64,000 nucleotides of DNA, from assembly GCA_039818165.1 (NCBI GenBank), contig JBCBUL010000002.1, positions 186,001 to 250,000 on the forward strand. The letters are read 5' to 3'. Source of the DNA: UBA5336 sp039818165 (GTDB taxonomy: Bacteria > Pseudomonadota > Alphaproteobacteria > Caulobacterales > Hyphomonadaceae). This document shows, in pieces, positions 34,765 to 43,315 of the stretch. How positions within the stretch are numbered: the stretch's first letter is position 1; every line of letters begins with the position of its first letter. Made by a program: the position numbers and the translations under genes. A model generated the notes under the pieces. The model made no database searches and had not been told where the DNA came from. It worked only from the letters and a program-made list of their open reading frames with translations.

Positions 34765-35955
34765 CTAAGTCACGAACCGGGTTTCGACGAACCGTTTCGC
34801 GAGCAGCGGAATGATCGCGTACTTGGCGGAATAGAACGAATGGTAGCCTCCGCCGCTGGACAAACCTCCATCATGGCGGCGGTGGAGGCCGCTTTCTGCC
34901 TTGTCAATGTCTGCCGTTCCAGCGCCAAGGATCCATCCACCATTGACCGCGACATCTTCCTCGCAGAGCGAAACGGGTAAGCCTGGAACAAAGCTGTTAA
35001 GCGCCCTCAGTGATTCCCGAACCATGGCGACGTTTTGGTCTGGGCACAGCGCGGTGCGAGATTCTTCCGGGCGTTCGCCGTCGGTAATCTCCGTGCGACA
35101 ACTGGGATACCATGAAAGATAAAGCTGCCCGTCTGAGAACGTCACAATGTCGCCGAACGGACCCAGGGTGAAGGTTGCAGACGGGATTTCCAGCGCGGGG
35201 GCGTTCGGCACGTGTAGCGCATACTTGTAGCGGTACAACCAATTGCCGCCGCGCTCCAATCCAATCGACCTGTCGAGCGCCAGAAGCGAACGCCACGAAC
35301 AGTTTACAATATGCTTGAAGCCTGAGTGTCTATTGCCTTGGGAGTCCTCGAACTCCGCACCACCGTCTCCGCAGCCGACCCGCGCAATGGCAACACCGTG
35401 AATGACCTCAATTTGCGGGGAAGATCGAACCGCGCCGATGACGGCCTCGGCGATCAAGTGCGGGTCAACCGCGACCTCAGGCGTTGTGAACGCCGCTGCG
35501 ATCTCATCTTCATTATAGCCGGCCAGGCTGTGCTTTCTTTCAACCGCGCCTGGAGTATGGGCCTTTCCAAAGGGGCGCGCCTTTGAAGACGTCATCTCGT
35601 TGAACATGCCTTGCACAGCGGAAAAGTGGGCTTCAATCGCTTCAACGTTGAGCATTGAGGTGTGCGGAACCCCATACTCAAAAGGCTTCGAAAGCCAGGT
35701 CTCGTCGATTTCGATGCCCAGAAGCTCTTCGAGGATCGGACAAAACTCGACTGATCCCTCAATCATCGACCGCGCCGTTCTGAGGCTCGGATCATTTCCG
35801 TAAACGAAGCCGAGGTGCAGCTTTACCTCATTCCATCGACTGGCTTCGTTCATGAGCGTGGCGTTGGCCTCGAACAGCTTGCTTCGAACGCCATGACGCG
35901 CCAGCTCCAGAGCAACACAGCAGCCCGCCAGGCCCCCGCCTATAATTGCAATCAT
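34765..35955 (-). CDS. FAD-dependent oxidoreductase (DAO fold), substrate unknown
   Basis: A 396-residue protein that opens with a Rossmann dinucleotide motif IAIIGGGLAGCCVALELARHG and ends with a second FAD-contact region (GGGYHSFYSAKYAIIPL). The middle part matches amino-acid/glycerol oxidase-type DAO folds only loosely, so the substrate is open. The ATG at 35955 follows a TTG by one codon; AGGAT lies about 10 nt upstream. It is the second gene of a pair with the GT2 gene, 39 nt behind it, and both are less GC-rich than gatB and the crotonase gene on either side. Confidence 0.8.
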   Translation of the reverse strand: MIAIIGGGLAGCCVALELARHGVRSKLFEANATLMNEASRWNEVKLHLGFVYGNDPSLRTARSMIEGSVEFCPILEELLGIEIDETWLSKPFEYGVPHTSMLNVEAIEAHFSAVQGMFNEMTSSKARPFGKAHTPGAVERKHSLAGYNEDEIAAAFTTPEVAVDPHLIAEAVIGAVRSSPQIEVIHGVAIARVGCGDGGAEFEDSQGNRHSGFKHIVNCSWRSLLALDRSIGLERGGNWLYRYKYALHVPNAPALEIPSATFTLGPFGDIVTFSDGQLYLSWYPSCRTEITDGERPEESRTALCPDQNVAMVRESLRALNSFVPGLPVSLCEEDVAVNGGWILGAGTADIDKAESGLHRRHDGGLSSGGGYHSFYSAKYAIIPLLAKRFVETRFVT

Positions 35956-35994
35956 CAATTTGTAATCCTGTCGGGGCAGCGGGTCCTAAACACG

Positions 35995-36888
35995 TCAGAC
36001 CCGTTGGCTATTCGAACGATTTCGCAAATGCTCGTCTTCGGGGTACGGCCGATATACAGGCCGTTGGGTTCCATCGACCAAGGCTTGATAACGAAGAAAC
36101 GCGTTCATCTGCAAATCCCGCCGACAATAGGCACGTAGAGCAGTATCGGGTACGAGATCTTCGCAGTAAGATACCATGACCTCCATGGTATCAAGCTGGT
36201 CTGCAGGTTGAGTCTGCCACGACTGGCTGGTGCTGCCCCGATAAAAGCGTTTCCTCAGCGTTTGCTGGTCTACGAATGCGAACTTTCCCATGGCGCACAG
36301 GCCAAACAGCCAGACACGCTCCGAATGAAGAACACGCCTGGTTTTTCGAATAGAGAGGCCCGCGGCGCGAACACTGGATGTCCGTACAACGCCTTTGAAG
36401 GCACCGCCGAAACTGCCGGTCCAGAACATGTCGAGCCAATGATCAATCGTCCACGACTCCATTGGCCGATTCAATGGCGCGCCATGGTCGCGCTCCGGCA
36501 TTGGGTTTCCTTGTTCGTCCAGCCCTGCGACCCGGCCATAGGCAAGCACGGCTTCCGGTTGCGTTTCCAAACACTCGACCAGAGCCATGGTGGCGGCCAG
36601 ATCGGTGCTGTCATCATGGGGCAGTATTCGGAAATAGTCTCCCGAGGCGCTTTCGATCAATGCGTTGATGTTGTCGACCCAGTCCCTATTGTCGGACGAG
36701 AGATTGAATTTCACGCGGTCAGACAACAAACCGTCTGCGCGAAGTGCCTTTGCAATACTATCATCGCCGTTGCGGTCCGAAAGAATGACCTCGACATCGG
36801 GATCTGAAAGCGCCCGAATATTCTCCGCTATTACGTCCTGAAACCGCGATGATCTATAGAGTGGAATAAGGATACTGATCCGCGGCAA
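35995..36888 (-). CDS. Family 2 glycosyltransferase
   Basis: A 297-residue GT-A-like protein: ISILIPLYRSSRFQDVIAENI at the start, EVILSDRNGDD, then FRILPHDDSTDLAATMALVE, where DD is the probable metal-binding pair replacing the usual DxD. The C-terminal half carries aromatic patches (WTIDHWLDMFWTGSF) and no transmembrane helices, so a soluble sugar transferase is likely. The start is TTG at 36888, only a few nt after the gatB stop and preceded by GGAGTAGGG. It was probably inserted behind gatB and is co-transcribed with it; base composition is lower in GC than gatB. Confidence 0.82.
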   Translation of the reverse strand: MPRISILIPLYRSSRFQDVIAENIRALSDPDVEVILSDRNGDDSIAKALRADGLLSDRVKFNLSSDNRDWVDNINALIESASGDYFRILPHDDSTDLAATMALVECLETQPEAVLAYGRVAGLDEQGNPMPERDHGAPLNRPMESWTIDHWLDMFWTGSFGGAFKGVVRTSSVRAAGLSIRKTRRVLHSERVWLFGLCAMGKFAFVDQQTLRKRFYRGSTSQSWQTQPADQLDTMEVMVSYCEDLVPDTALRAYCRRDLQMNAFLRYQALVDGTQRPVYRPYPEDEHLRNRSNSQRV

Positions 36889-36893
36889 CAGCC

Positions 36894-38411
36894 CTACTCC
36901 ACCCCAAGCTTCGCCTTCAGTATCTCGTTCACCGCTTGCGGGTTCGCTTTGCCGCCCATGGCTTTCATGACCTGGCCGACGAACCAGCCCATGGCCTTGG
37001 GCTTTTCAGCGACCTTGGCGGCCTGGTCCGGATTTGCGGCGATGATTTCATCGACAACTTTCTCGATCGCGCCGGTATCCGTGACCTGTTTCAGACCTTC
37101 GCGCTCGACAATGTCGGCCGGTGCATCGCCGGTCTCGATCATCTTTTCAAACACGGTCTTGGCAATCTTGCCGCTGATCGTGTCGTCGCTGATTAGGTCG
37201 ATCAGGCCACCGAGATTGGCCGCTGAGACCGGGCTGTCGGCCAGCGCAATGTCTTCGCGGTTCAGGTAGCCGAACAGCTCCTGCGTCACCCAGTTAGCCG
37301 CTAGTTTCGCATCGCGCCCCTTGACGACCTGCTCGTAAAACGCCGCGCTTTCCGCATCCGCCGTCAGCACGCCGGCATCATAGCGCGAGAGGCCATACTC
37401 GGTCTCAAACCGCGCGCGCTTCTGGTCCGGCAGCTCCGGCAGGGTTTCGCGGATTGCCTCCACAAAACCCGGCTCCAGCACCAGCGGCAGCAGGTCCGGG
37501 TCTGGGAAATAGCGGTAATCATGCGCGTCTTCCTTGCTGCGCATGGACCGCGTCTCGCCCTTGTTCGGGTCAAACAGTCGGGTCTCCTGGTCGACCGTGC
37601 CGCCGCCCTCGATGATCTCGATCTGGCGGCGCGCTTCATACTCGATCGCTTGCTGGATGAAGCGGAACGAGTTCATGTTCTTGATCTCGCACCGTGTGCC
37701 GAGATGGCCGAAATCGCCCGTCTCGCGGAACTTTTGATGTCCGCCCACCTTGCAGACCGAGACGTTCACATCGGCGCGCAGCTGGCCTTTCTCCATGTCC
37801 CCGTCACAGGTGCCCAGCGCAACCACGATGGACTTCAGCTTCTTCACATAGGCGGCGGCTTCCAGAGGCGTGCGAATATGGGGCTTGGAGACGATCTCCA
37901 TCAGCGCCACGCCGCACCGGTTCAGGTCCACATAGGTGCTGTCGGGGTCCATATCGTGGATCGATTTCCCGGCATCCTGCTCCAGGTGCAGGCGCTCGAT
38001 GCCGACGGTGAAGCTGTAGGCCGGGTCGCCGTGGGCGGGCTCGACATCCACCTCGATCTCACCTTCGCCGACAATGGGCTGCTCGAACTGGCTGATCTGA
38101 TAGCCCTGGGGCAGGTCCGGATAGAAGTAATTCTTCCGGTCGAAGCGGGAGACCTCGTTAATCTGCGCATTGAGGCCCAGGCCCGTACGCACGGCCTGCT
38201 CCACGCATTTGGAATTGATCACCGGCAGCATGCCCGGCATGGCCGCATCCACAAGGGAGACATTGTGGTTCGGATCGGCGCCAAAGGCCGTGCTCGCACC
38301 CGAGAACAGCTTCGCCTCGCTTTTCACCTGGGCATGAATCTCCAACCCCATGACGAGTTCCCACTCGCCAGTCTCACCTTCGAGGATGTAGGGGGCGCGC
38401 TCAGTGCTCAT
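36894..38411 (-). CDS. gatB: Aspartyl/glutamyl-tRNA amidotransferase subunit B
   Basis: The 505-residue tRNA-binding kinase subunit of GatCAB converts misacylated Glu-tRNA-Gln or Asp-tRNA-Asn to the amidated form. Typical blocks: VMGLEIHAQVKSEAKLFS, FDRKNYFYPDLPQGYQISQFE (in pieces), SYRYFPDPDLLPL-like YRYFPDPDLLPL and the C-terminal YqeY-like tail ending AVNEILKAKLGV. It is separated from gatA and gatC by other genes. A perfect 21-nt palindrome lies 19 nt upstream of its ATG. Confidence 0.96.
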   Translation of the reverse strand: MSTERAPYILEGETGEWELVMGLEIHAQVKSEAKLFSGASTAFGADPNHNVSLVDAAMPGMLPVINSKCVEQAVRTGLGLNAQINEVSRFDRKNYFYPDLPQGYQISQFEQPIVGEGEIEVDVEPAHGDPAYSFTVGIERLHLEQDAGKSIHDMDPDSTYVDLNRCGVALMEIVSKPHIRTPLEAAAYVKKLKSIVVALGTCDGDMEKGQLRADVNVSVCKVGGHQKFRETGDFGHLGTRCEIKNMNSFRFIQQAIEYEARRQIEIIEGGGTVDQETRLFDPNKGETRSMRSKEDAHDYRYFPDPDLLPLVLEPGFVEAIRETLPELPDQKRARFETEYGLSRYDAGVLTADAESAAFYEQVVKGRDAKLAANWVTQELFGYLNREDIALADSPVSAANLGGLIDLISDDTISGKIAKTVFEKMIETGDAPADIVEREGLKQVTDTGAIEKVVDEIIAANPDQAAKVAEKPKAMGWFVGQVMKAMGGKANPQAVNEILKAKLGVE

Positions 38412-38429
38412 ATCGGCATGCTTTCATTC

Positions 38430-38450
38430 AATGACATTTTGAATGTCATT
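38430..38450. promoter_or_regulatory. Perfect 9-3-9 palindrome upstream of gatB
   Basis: AATGACATT, a 3-nt spacer, AATGTCATT. It sits in the 92-nt gap between the thioredoxin-like gene and gatB. It is AT-rich in a GC-rich setting and lacks a terminator-like T tail, so a repressor operator or RNA stem near the gatB 5' end is more likely. No binding protein can be named. Confidence 0.6.
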
Positions 38451-38503
38451 AAACGGGCACTGCGGCCTTCGCAATGTGGGTCTTGGTATTCGCGTACGGT
38501 CGC

Positions 38504-38947
38504 CTAAGCGGACGCGTTCTTCGCCGCGCGGCGCTGGGCGCGCTCATGTTCGCGGCGCACTTCATCTGCGATAGAGCGGAACCCGCGCGCACCGGTTTTC
38601 ACCCGCACCACTTCGCCATGGTTGAGCAGGACAAAACTCGGCCAGGCGATGGAGCGGCGTTTGCCAAAGGCTTCCATAAAGGTGTCGTGGTGACGGCCAT
38701 ATCCGCCACTCCATGCTCCGCGCCCGCCGGGCAAATCAGCCAGGTGCAAGGTTGCCGCATTCGAGGCAGGGTCCTGACGCCAGGCAACCAGGTCACCCTG
38801 CTTCCAGTGATGGCAGGCACCGCAGGTCGTCGAGCCGAAATAGACGATTTCATAGTCAGCGGGCGGAGGCGGAAACAGGACGCTATGGACCCAGGCCCCA
38901 CCTGCGAACAGCGCCATGAACGCGACGAAGAAAGCCAATTGTTTCAT
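38504..38947 (-). CDS. Thioredoxin-like membrane-anchored or exported protein
   Basis: A 147-residue protein with an N-terminal hydrophobic segment (about 3-20) and a thioredoxin-like domain whose active site is FGSTTCGACHHWKQ (Cys42 and Cys45). The cis-Pro equivalent may be in RSIAWPSFVLLNHGEVV. It ends in a basic helix rich in Arg, Glu and Ala. The active-site sequence and anchor suggest a periplasmic thiol oxidoreductase, but direction of electron flow is unknown. The ATG at 38947 is preferred; 11 upstream codons lack a start signal. gatB lies 92 nt downstream. Confidence 0.82.
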   Translation of the reverse strand: MKQLAFFVAFMALFAGGAWVHSVLFPPPPADYEIVYFGSTTCGACHHWKQGDLVAWRQDPASNAATLHLADLPGGRGAWSGGYGRHHDTFMEAFGKRRSIAWPSFVLLNHGEVVRVKTGARGFRSIADEVRREHERAQRRAAKNASA

Positions 38948-39107
38948 GGCGGCAGACTGGCAAAACACTGTGAAGATCACGCGCAGGCGAACCGGTAAAT
39001 TTCACCTATCGCGGAAAGTCATCGGAGAATCGCACGTTCGCAATCATCCGCCAGAGCTCGCACCGCGTACCGAGATCAGGATACCGGCTCCGGGAAAGGT
39101 CTGCCCA

Positions 39108-39407
39108 ATGCGCGCTCAATTCTTCAGGCATCTGATCGGCGGCATCGCGCTTGGAACGGCCCTTGGCGCAACTGTCCTGGCGGGACTGGCTTGGATCATT
39201 CAGCCCAACGCCACCTCCCTGCCCTGGTCCTTCGCCTTTGTCGGGATATTCCAGATGGCGGCCATGGGCGGCGTTGTCGGCGTGGCAACGTTCCTACGCG
39301 CTATTTTGAATGAGAATGGGAGCGAACCGCCGGGCGGCCTAGGTGCAGCCACCGTTGAGGCGCCCGCGGTTGAGCGCGACACGAGGCAGGCGCTTCAACC
39401 GGCCTGA
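39108..39407 (+). CDS. Small two-helix membrane protein
   Basis: A 99-residue protein with two transmembrane helices (about 9-30, LIGGIALGTALGATVLAGLAWII, and 44-66, FAFVGIFQMAAMGGVVGVATFL), then a polar tail (EPPGGLGAATVE). I do not recognise it. GGGAAAGG lies 9 nt before the ATG. Its end overlaps the convergent gene at 39395 by 13 nt. The longer frame from 38916 is a shadow of the thioredoxin-like gene. Confidence 0.7.
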   Translation: MRAQFFRHLIGGIALGTALGATVLAGLAWIIQPNATSLPWSFAFVGIFQMAAMGGVVGVATFLRAILNENGSEPPGGLGAATVEAPAVERDTRQALQPA

Positions 39408-39739
39408 TCGTCTTCCTTAGACTGTCGCTCGCGCGCCGCTGCCACCCGGGCACGCCTGGCATCCATGCGTGCATCGAGGGTTGAGCTTCGTCCCCAACGC
39501 TCGAACGCGGAGCGCTTTTTCACCGCCAGATGCCCCTCCTCATCACGCTCCGGGAACACAACCTTGTTGAGAAACCAGGAAATGCGCAGGCCCGCATAAA
39601 GCGTTGTGACAAGGCCCAGCAATCCGATCATACGGAACTGGGGATCAAGCAGGTCGAGGCCCTGGCTGAGCGCGACGGAGTAGATCAACCCGCCGCAAAT
39701 GGCGGTGACAATGAGGAAGAGAGCAATAATCTTGGCCAT
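39395..39739 (-). CDS. Two-helix membrane protein of unknown function
   Basis: A 114-residue protein with two helices (about 4-24, IIALFLIVTAICGGLIYSVAL, and 37-56) and a charged C-terminal cytosolic tail (about 60-114) rich in Arg, Ala and Glu (RWGRSSTLDARMDARRARVAAA in pieces). No family recognised. The ATG at 39739 is preferred over in-frame GTGs three codons upstream. It follows gatA by 42 nt on the same strand and may be co-transcribed. Confidence 0.72.
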   Translation of the reverse strand: MAKIIALFLIVTAICGGLIYSVALSQGLDLLDPQFRMIGLLGLVTTLYAGLRISWFLNKVVFPERDEEGHLAVKKRSAFERWGRSSTLDARMDARRARVAAARERQSKEDDQAG

Positions 39740-39780
39740 GAACACCACTTAAGTACTCAGCGCCAGATGGCCAGACATCA

Positions 39781-41256
39781 CTACCACCAGCGCTCTGGGC
39801 GTGCGGTGAAGCCTGCTGCGCGTTCCAGTGCGCCTCCCACACGGAAACACGTGGCTTCGTCCAGCGCCTTGCCGATCACCTGCAGCCCCAGGGGCAAACC
39901 GCCGGAGTCCACGGCCGCGGGCACGGAAATGCCCGGCAGGCCCGCCAGATTGGCTGTCACAGTGAAGATGTCGTTCAGATACATATCCACTGGATTGTCA
40001 CTCTTTTCGCCAAACGCAAACGCTGCGCTGGGGCATGTCGGTGTCAACAGAGCGTCGACCTCCTCAAACGCGCTCGTGAAGTCCTCCAGAATCCGCGTGC
40101 GTACTTTCTGGGCGCGCAGATAGTAGGCGTCGTAATAGCCCGAGCTCAGCACGTAAGTGCCAATCATCAGGCGGCGCTGGACTTCGGCGCCAAAGCCATC
40201 TGCGCGGGTCTGTTCATAGGTTCCGGTCAGGTCATCGCCAGCCACCCGCGCCCCGTACCGCATGCCGTCATACCGCGCGAGGTTCGATGAGGCCTCGGCC
40301 GGAGCTACGATGTAATAGGCTGGCAGGGCATATTTGGTGTGCGGCAAGGAGACGTCGACAATTTCCGCGCCGGCATCCTTCAACCAGGCAATGCCCTGCT
40401 GCCAGAGATCTTCAATCTCCTCGGACATCCCATCCATTCGATACTCTTTCGGGATGCCGATCTTGAGCCCTTTGACACCCTCGCCCACTGAGGGGCGCCA
40501 GTCCGGCGTCGGGACCTTGAGGGACGTGGAGTCTTTGGGGTCGTGGCTGCACATGACTTCCAGGAGCAGCGCAGCATCTTCAACGGATTTTGCGATCGGC
40601 CCGGCCTGGTCCAGGGAACTGGCAAAGGCCACCATGCCGTAGCGCGATGCCCGGCCATAGGTCGGCTTGATGCCCACCGTTCCGGTGAATGCGGCTGGCT
40701 GGCGGATCGACCCGCCTGTGTCAGAGGCTGTTGCGCCCAGACAAAGATCGGCTGCCACGGCGCTGGCCGAGCCGCCCGAAGACCCGCCCGGCGTGAGAGA
40801 GCGGTTGTCGCCAGCACGCTTCCAGGGGTTCACGCAGGGGCCGAAGCGTGAGGTCTCGTTCGAGCTGCCCATGGCGAACTCGTCCATGTTCAGCTTACCG
40901 AGCATGACCGCGCCCGCGTCCCAGAGGTTTTGAGAAACCGTCGACTCATAGGTCGGGGTAAACTCACCGAGGATGGACGAACACGCGGTGGTGCGCACAC
41001 CGGACGTGCAGTAGAGATCCTTGATGCCCAGGGGCGCCCCGTCAAGCTTACCGGCCTCACCTTCCGCCCGGCGCGCATCCGAAGCGTTTGCCTGCTCCAG
41101 CGCGCGCTCCGGCGTTTGCACAACATAGGCGTTCAGTTCGGTATTCGCCGCTTCAATGGCGTCCAGAAAGGCCTGGGTCAGCTCCACCGAGGAGAAAGAC
41201 TTCTTCTCCAGGCCCTCAAGGGCGTCGGTGAGGGTCAGATGGGTTAATTCACTCAT
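39781..41256 (-). CDS. gatA: Aspartyl/glutamyl-tRNA amidotransferase subunit A
   Basis: The 491-residue amidase subunit frees ammonia from glutamine for GatB. The Ser-cisSer-Lys triad is intact: Lys79 in GIKDL, Ser159 in PGGSSGG and Ser183 in DTGGSIRQPA, with the exact 24-residue gap. The rest is a full-length amidase signature domain. It begins 165 nt from the divergent DUF6491 gene; the two are not on one transcript. gatC lies beyond that gene. Confidence 0.97.
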   Translation of the reverse strand: MSELTHLTLTDALEGLEKKSFSSVELTQAFLDAIEAANTELNAYVVQTPERALEQANASDARRAEGEAGKLDGAPLGIKDLYCTSGVRTTACSSILGEFTPTYESTVSQNLWDAGAVMLGKLNMDEFAMGSSNETSRFGPCVNPWKRAGDNRSLTPGGSSGGSASAVAADLCLGATASDTGGSIRQPAAFTGTVGIKPTYGRASRYGMVAFASSLDQAGPIAKSVEDAALLLEVMCSHDPKDSTSLKVPTPDWRPSVGEGVKGLKIGIPKEYRMDGMSEEIEDLWQQGIAWLKDAGAEIVDVSLPHTKYALPAYYIVAPAEASSNLARYDGMRYGARVAGDDLTGTYEQTRADGFGAEVQRRLMIGTYVLSSGYYDAYYLRAQKVRTRILEDFTSAFEEVDALLTPTCPSAAFAFGEKSDNPVDMYLNDIFTVTANLAGLPGISVPAAVDSGGLPLGLQVIGKALDEATCFRVGGALERAAGFTARPERWW

Positions 41257-41387
41257 GGACCATCACTTTTCGCATGAATCCGGGATTTAGGGTCTAGGGG
41301 CCGGTCGTAATCTGACTGGCGCCGGTCCCGCAAGTCCCCACTGCGCGGAAATGTGATGATCTGTGAATGTCCATATGCTCGCATCAG

Positions 41388-41396
41388 GCTAGGGTT
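41388..41396 (+). promoter_or_regulatory. Possible -10 box upstream of the DUF6491 gene
   Basis: GCTAGGGTT lies 26 nt before the ATG at 41422, the distance expected for a leader with the AAGGAG Shine-Dalgarno present. No good upstream partner box is seen, so this is a weak call. Confidence 0.25.
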
Positions 41397-41421
41397 AAAC
41401 CATCACCCCAAGGAGCCTGCC

Positions 41422-41904
41422 ATGCTGAAACCCGCTACTGCTGTTATCGCATCCATGCTTGCCGTCGCCGCCTGCGCCAGTTCGGGTCCTCGCCTGGATG
41501 CCGAGGACTATCTCGCCAGCCCGGCCCTCGGCGAGAAAACCGACAGGCTTTGTTTCACCCGCAACATTGATGGCTTCGGTGCGACGACCCGTAGGACGGT
41601 CATCGTAGAAGAAGGGGTAAATGACTATTACCTCATCGAAGTGTTCGGTGCTTGCCAGGATCTCGATTGGGCCCAATCACTCACCTTCACACGGACAACA
41701 GGATCGTGCCTCACGCGCGGTGACCGCCTTCTCACTTTCGATACGGCCATTCCAACCCGTTCAGATGTGCGCTTTTCCAATCAGTGCACCATCAAATCGA
41801 TCTATGAGTGGGACAAGGACAAGCTCGGCGAAGACGGCGTCACCAAGGTCGAAGAGACCCAAGAGCCCGAAACGGACGCCGAAGCGGACGGCGCGCCCGC
41901 CTGA
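41422..41904 (+). CDS. DUF6491 family lipoprotein
   Basis: A 160-residue protein with lipobox VAAC (Cys19) after KPATAVIASMLA. The mature region fits the DUF6491 pattern: CFTRNIDGFGATTRRTVIV, NDYYLIEVFGACQDLDWAQSLTF (in pieces) and a C-terminal CTIKSIYEWDKDKLG. A short acidic tail (EETQEPETDAEADG) follows. Four conserved-looking cysteines are in the mature chain (RLC, GAC, GSC and QC). Function unknown. AAGGAG lies 6-11 nt before the ATG. It is lodged on the opposite strand between gatC and gatA. Confidence 0.82.
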   Translation: MLKPATAVIASMLAVAACASSGPRLDAEDYLASPALGEKTDRLCFTRNIDGFGATTRRTVIVEEGVNDYYLIEVFGACQDLDWAQSLTFTRTTGSCLTRGDRLLTFDTAIPTRSDVRFSNQCTIKSIYEWDKDKLGEDGVTKVEETQEPETDAEADGAPA

Positions 41905-41911
41905 CCCGTCT

Positions 41912-42280
41912 CTACCATCGGCCCATGGCGCGGTTCCACATCCACAGGATCTGCGCCGTGGCAGAGTAGGCCGCGCCTGAAACGATCCGCAGACCCGGCA
42001 AATCGCCTAGCCGGGCAAGCCAGCCATAGCCGGGGGTCACTCGCCACAACGCACTGACCGCCGGCCATCCCCGAACGACGGCGCCATCCGGCAATATGGC
42101 ATGAAGCTTCCAGCGCACATCGTCCAAAGACACACCGATGGACTGAAACGCCTTTGGAGCACGGGACACGTCCACATACTCGACTCCAGCCGGGCCGATG
42201 GGCGTGCGCCGCTCGAAATAGCAAATGCCATCTCTGCAAACGGGGCACACGCTGTTGTAGAGGATTTTCAAACCCGCCAT
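41912..42280 (-). CDS. DCC family (DUF393) protein
   Basis: A 122-residue second DUF393 protein of the window, with the signature LYNSVCPVCRDGI (Cys12 and Cys15), YFERRTP and the helical region typical of the family, AAYSATAQILWMWN at the C-terminus. It lies 54 nt behind gatC on the same strand and probably shares its transcript. The role is unknown; a thiol exchange function is assumed from the CxxC. Confidence 0.82.
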   Translation of the reverse strand: MAGLKILYNSVCPVCRDGICYFERRTPIGPAGVEYVDVSRAPKAFQSIGVSLDDVRWKLHAILPDGAVVRGWPAVSALWRVTPGYGWLARLGDLPGLRIVSGAAYSATAQILWMWNRAMGRW

Positions 42281-42334
42281 GGGGGTGAAGTTGAGCCTTT
42301 GTCCTGCCGCGTCAGCGAGGCAAGGCGCCGCGCG

Positions 42335-42622
42335 CTATTCCACCGCCTTGGGAACAACAAAGAAGCCATCTTCAGAGCGCGGCGCGTTCGCCAACACGTC
42401 GCCGGGTTTGTTCCCGTCTGTCACGACATCCTCGCGCTGGGGCAGCGTGGTCTCAACCACAGATGTCATGGGCGCTACGCCGTCCACATCCACCTCGTTG
42501 AGCTGCTCGATCCAGTCCAGGATGCCATTGAGTTCGCCAGCCAGTCCCTCGAGCCGGGCCTCGTCGACAGCGATGCGGCTAAGGCGGGCGACCTTTTTTA
42601 CATCGTCCTTGCTGACGCTCAT
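42335..42622 (-). CDS. gatC: Aspartyl/glutamyl-tRNA amidotransferase subunit C
   Basis: The 95-residue subunit that wraps around GatA. Typical: VKKVARLSRIAVDEARLEGLAGELNGIL (in pieces), IEQLNEVDVDGVAPMTS and PLRED-like PQREDVV near NAPRSEDGFFVVPKAVE. Length is usual. The start lies 86 nt from the divergent ruvX start. gatA is separated from it by the DUF393 gene and the opposite-strand lipoprotein gene. Confidence 0.94.
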   Translation of the reverse strand: MSVSKDDVKKVARLSRIAVDEARLEGLAGELNGILDWIEQLNEVDVDGVAPMTSVVETTLPQREDVVTDGNKPGDVLANAPRSEDGFFVVPKAVE

Positions 42623-42708
42623 AAGCGGGCTCCTGTTCCAAGACTGCCGTCAGCTAACGCCGACAGCGGGGCCTTGCAAGGGGATGACGGTCATCCGATA
42701 GAACCGCC

Positions 42709-43167
42709 ATGCCCCTTCTCGCTCTGAATGATCTTCCCCCGCGCGGTCCGCTGCTCGGTCTCGACCCCGGCAGCAAAACCATCGGCCTCGCCGCCTGTGA
42801 TGCCGGACGCCTGATCGCAAGCCCCGTGGAAACCCTGGCCAAAGGGCGCAAACTTGCGACGGTTCTGGAGCGCCTGTTTGCAATTCTGGACGATCGCGGC
42901 GCCGTGGGGCTTGTCATCGGACTGCCGCTGAACATGGACGGCACTGAAGGCCCCCGCGCCCAGTCGGCCAGGGCGCTGGCCCACAACATTCTCAAAGTCC
43001 GCGACGTGCCAATCACGCTCTTTGACGAGCGATTGTCATCGGCGCAGGCGGAGCGTGCCATGCTGGAAGCGGACCTCTCCCGAGCCCGCCGCGCCGAACT
43101 GATCGACGCCTCCGCCGCCGCCGTCATCCTGCAAGCCGCTATCGATCAGTTGGCGAACACGGTTTAG
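42709..43167 (+). CDS. ruvX: Holliday junction resolvase-like YqgF/RuvX
   Basis: A 152-residue RNase H-fold protein: LLGLDPGSKTIGLAACD with the first acidic catalytic residue, IGLPLNMDGTEGPRAQSARA and FDERLSSAQAERAMLEADLSRARRAELID (in pieces) with a C-terminal acidic residue (DASAAAVIL). In E. coli YqgF matures 16S rRNA; a Holliday resolvase role has also been reported. Its 5' end has a short divergent spacer with gatC. pyrB follows after 148 nt. Confidence 0.9.
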   Translation: MPLLALNDLPPRGPLLGLDPGSKTIGLAACDAGRLIASPVETLAKGRKLATVLERLFAILDDRGAVGLVIGLPLNMDGTEGPRAQSARALAHNILKVRDVPITLFDERLSSAQAERAMLEADLSRARRAELIDASAAAVILQAAIDQLANTV

Positions 43168-43315
43168 CTGGAGGTCAATATCACAACTTCGATGTGCCTG
43201 CGGAAGCGCGCGACCCGTCTCGTGAGCAGCGGCACACATCTACGAGGGCAACGACAAGCCCCACTTGCCCCCGGCCACAACCTCCCCTACACCCCGGCGA
43301 ACTCGAAAGGCTGCC

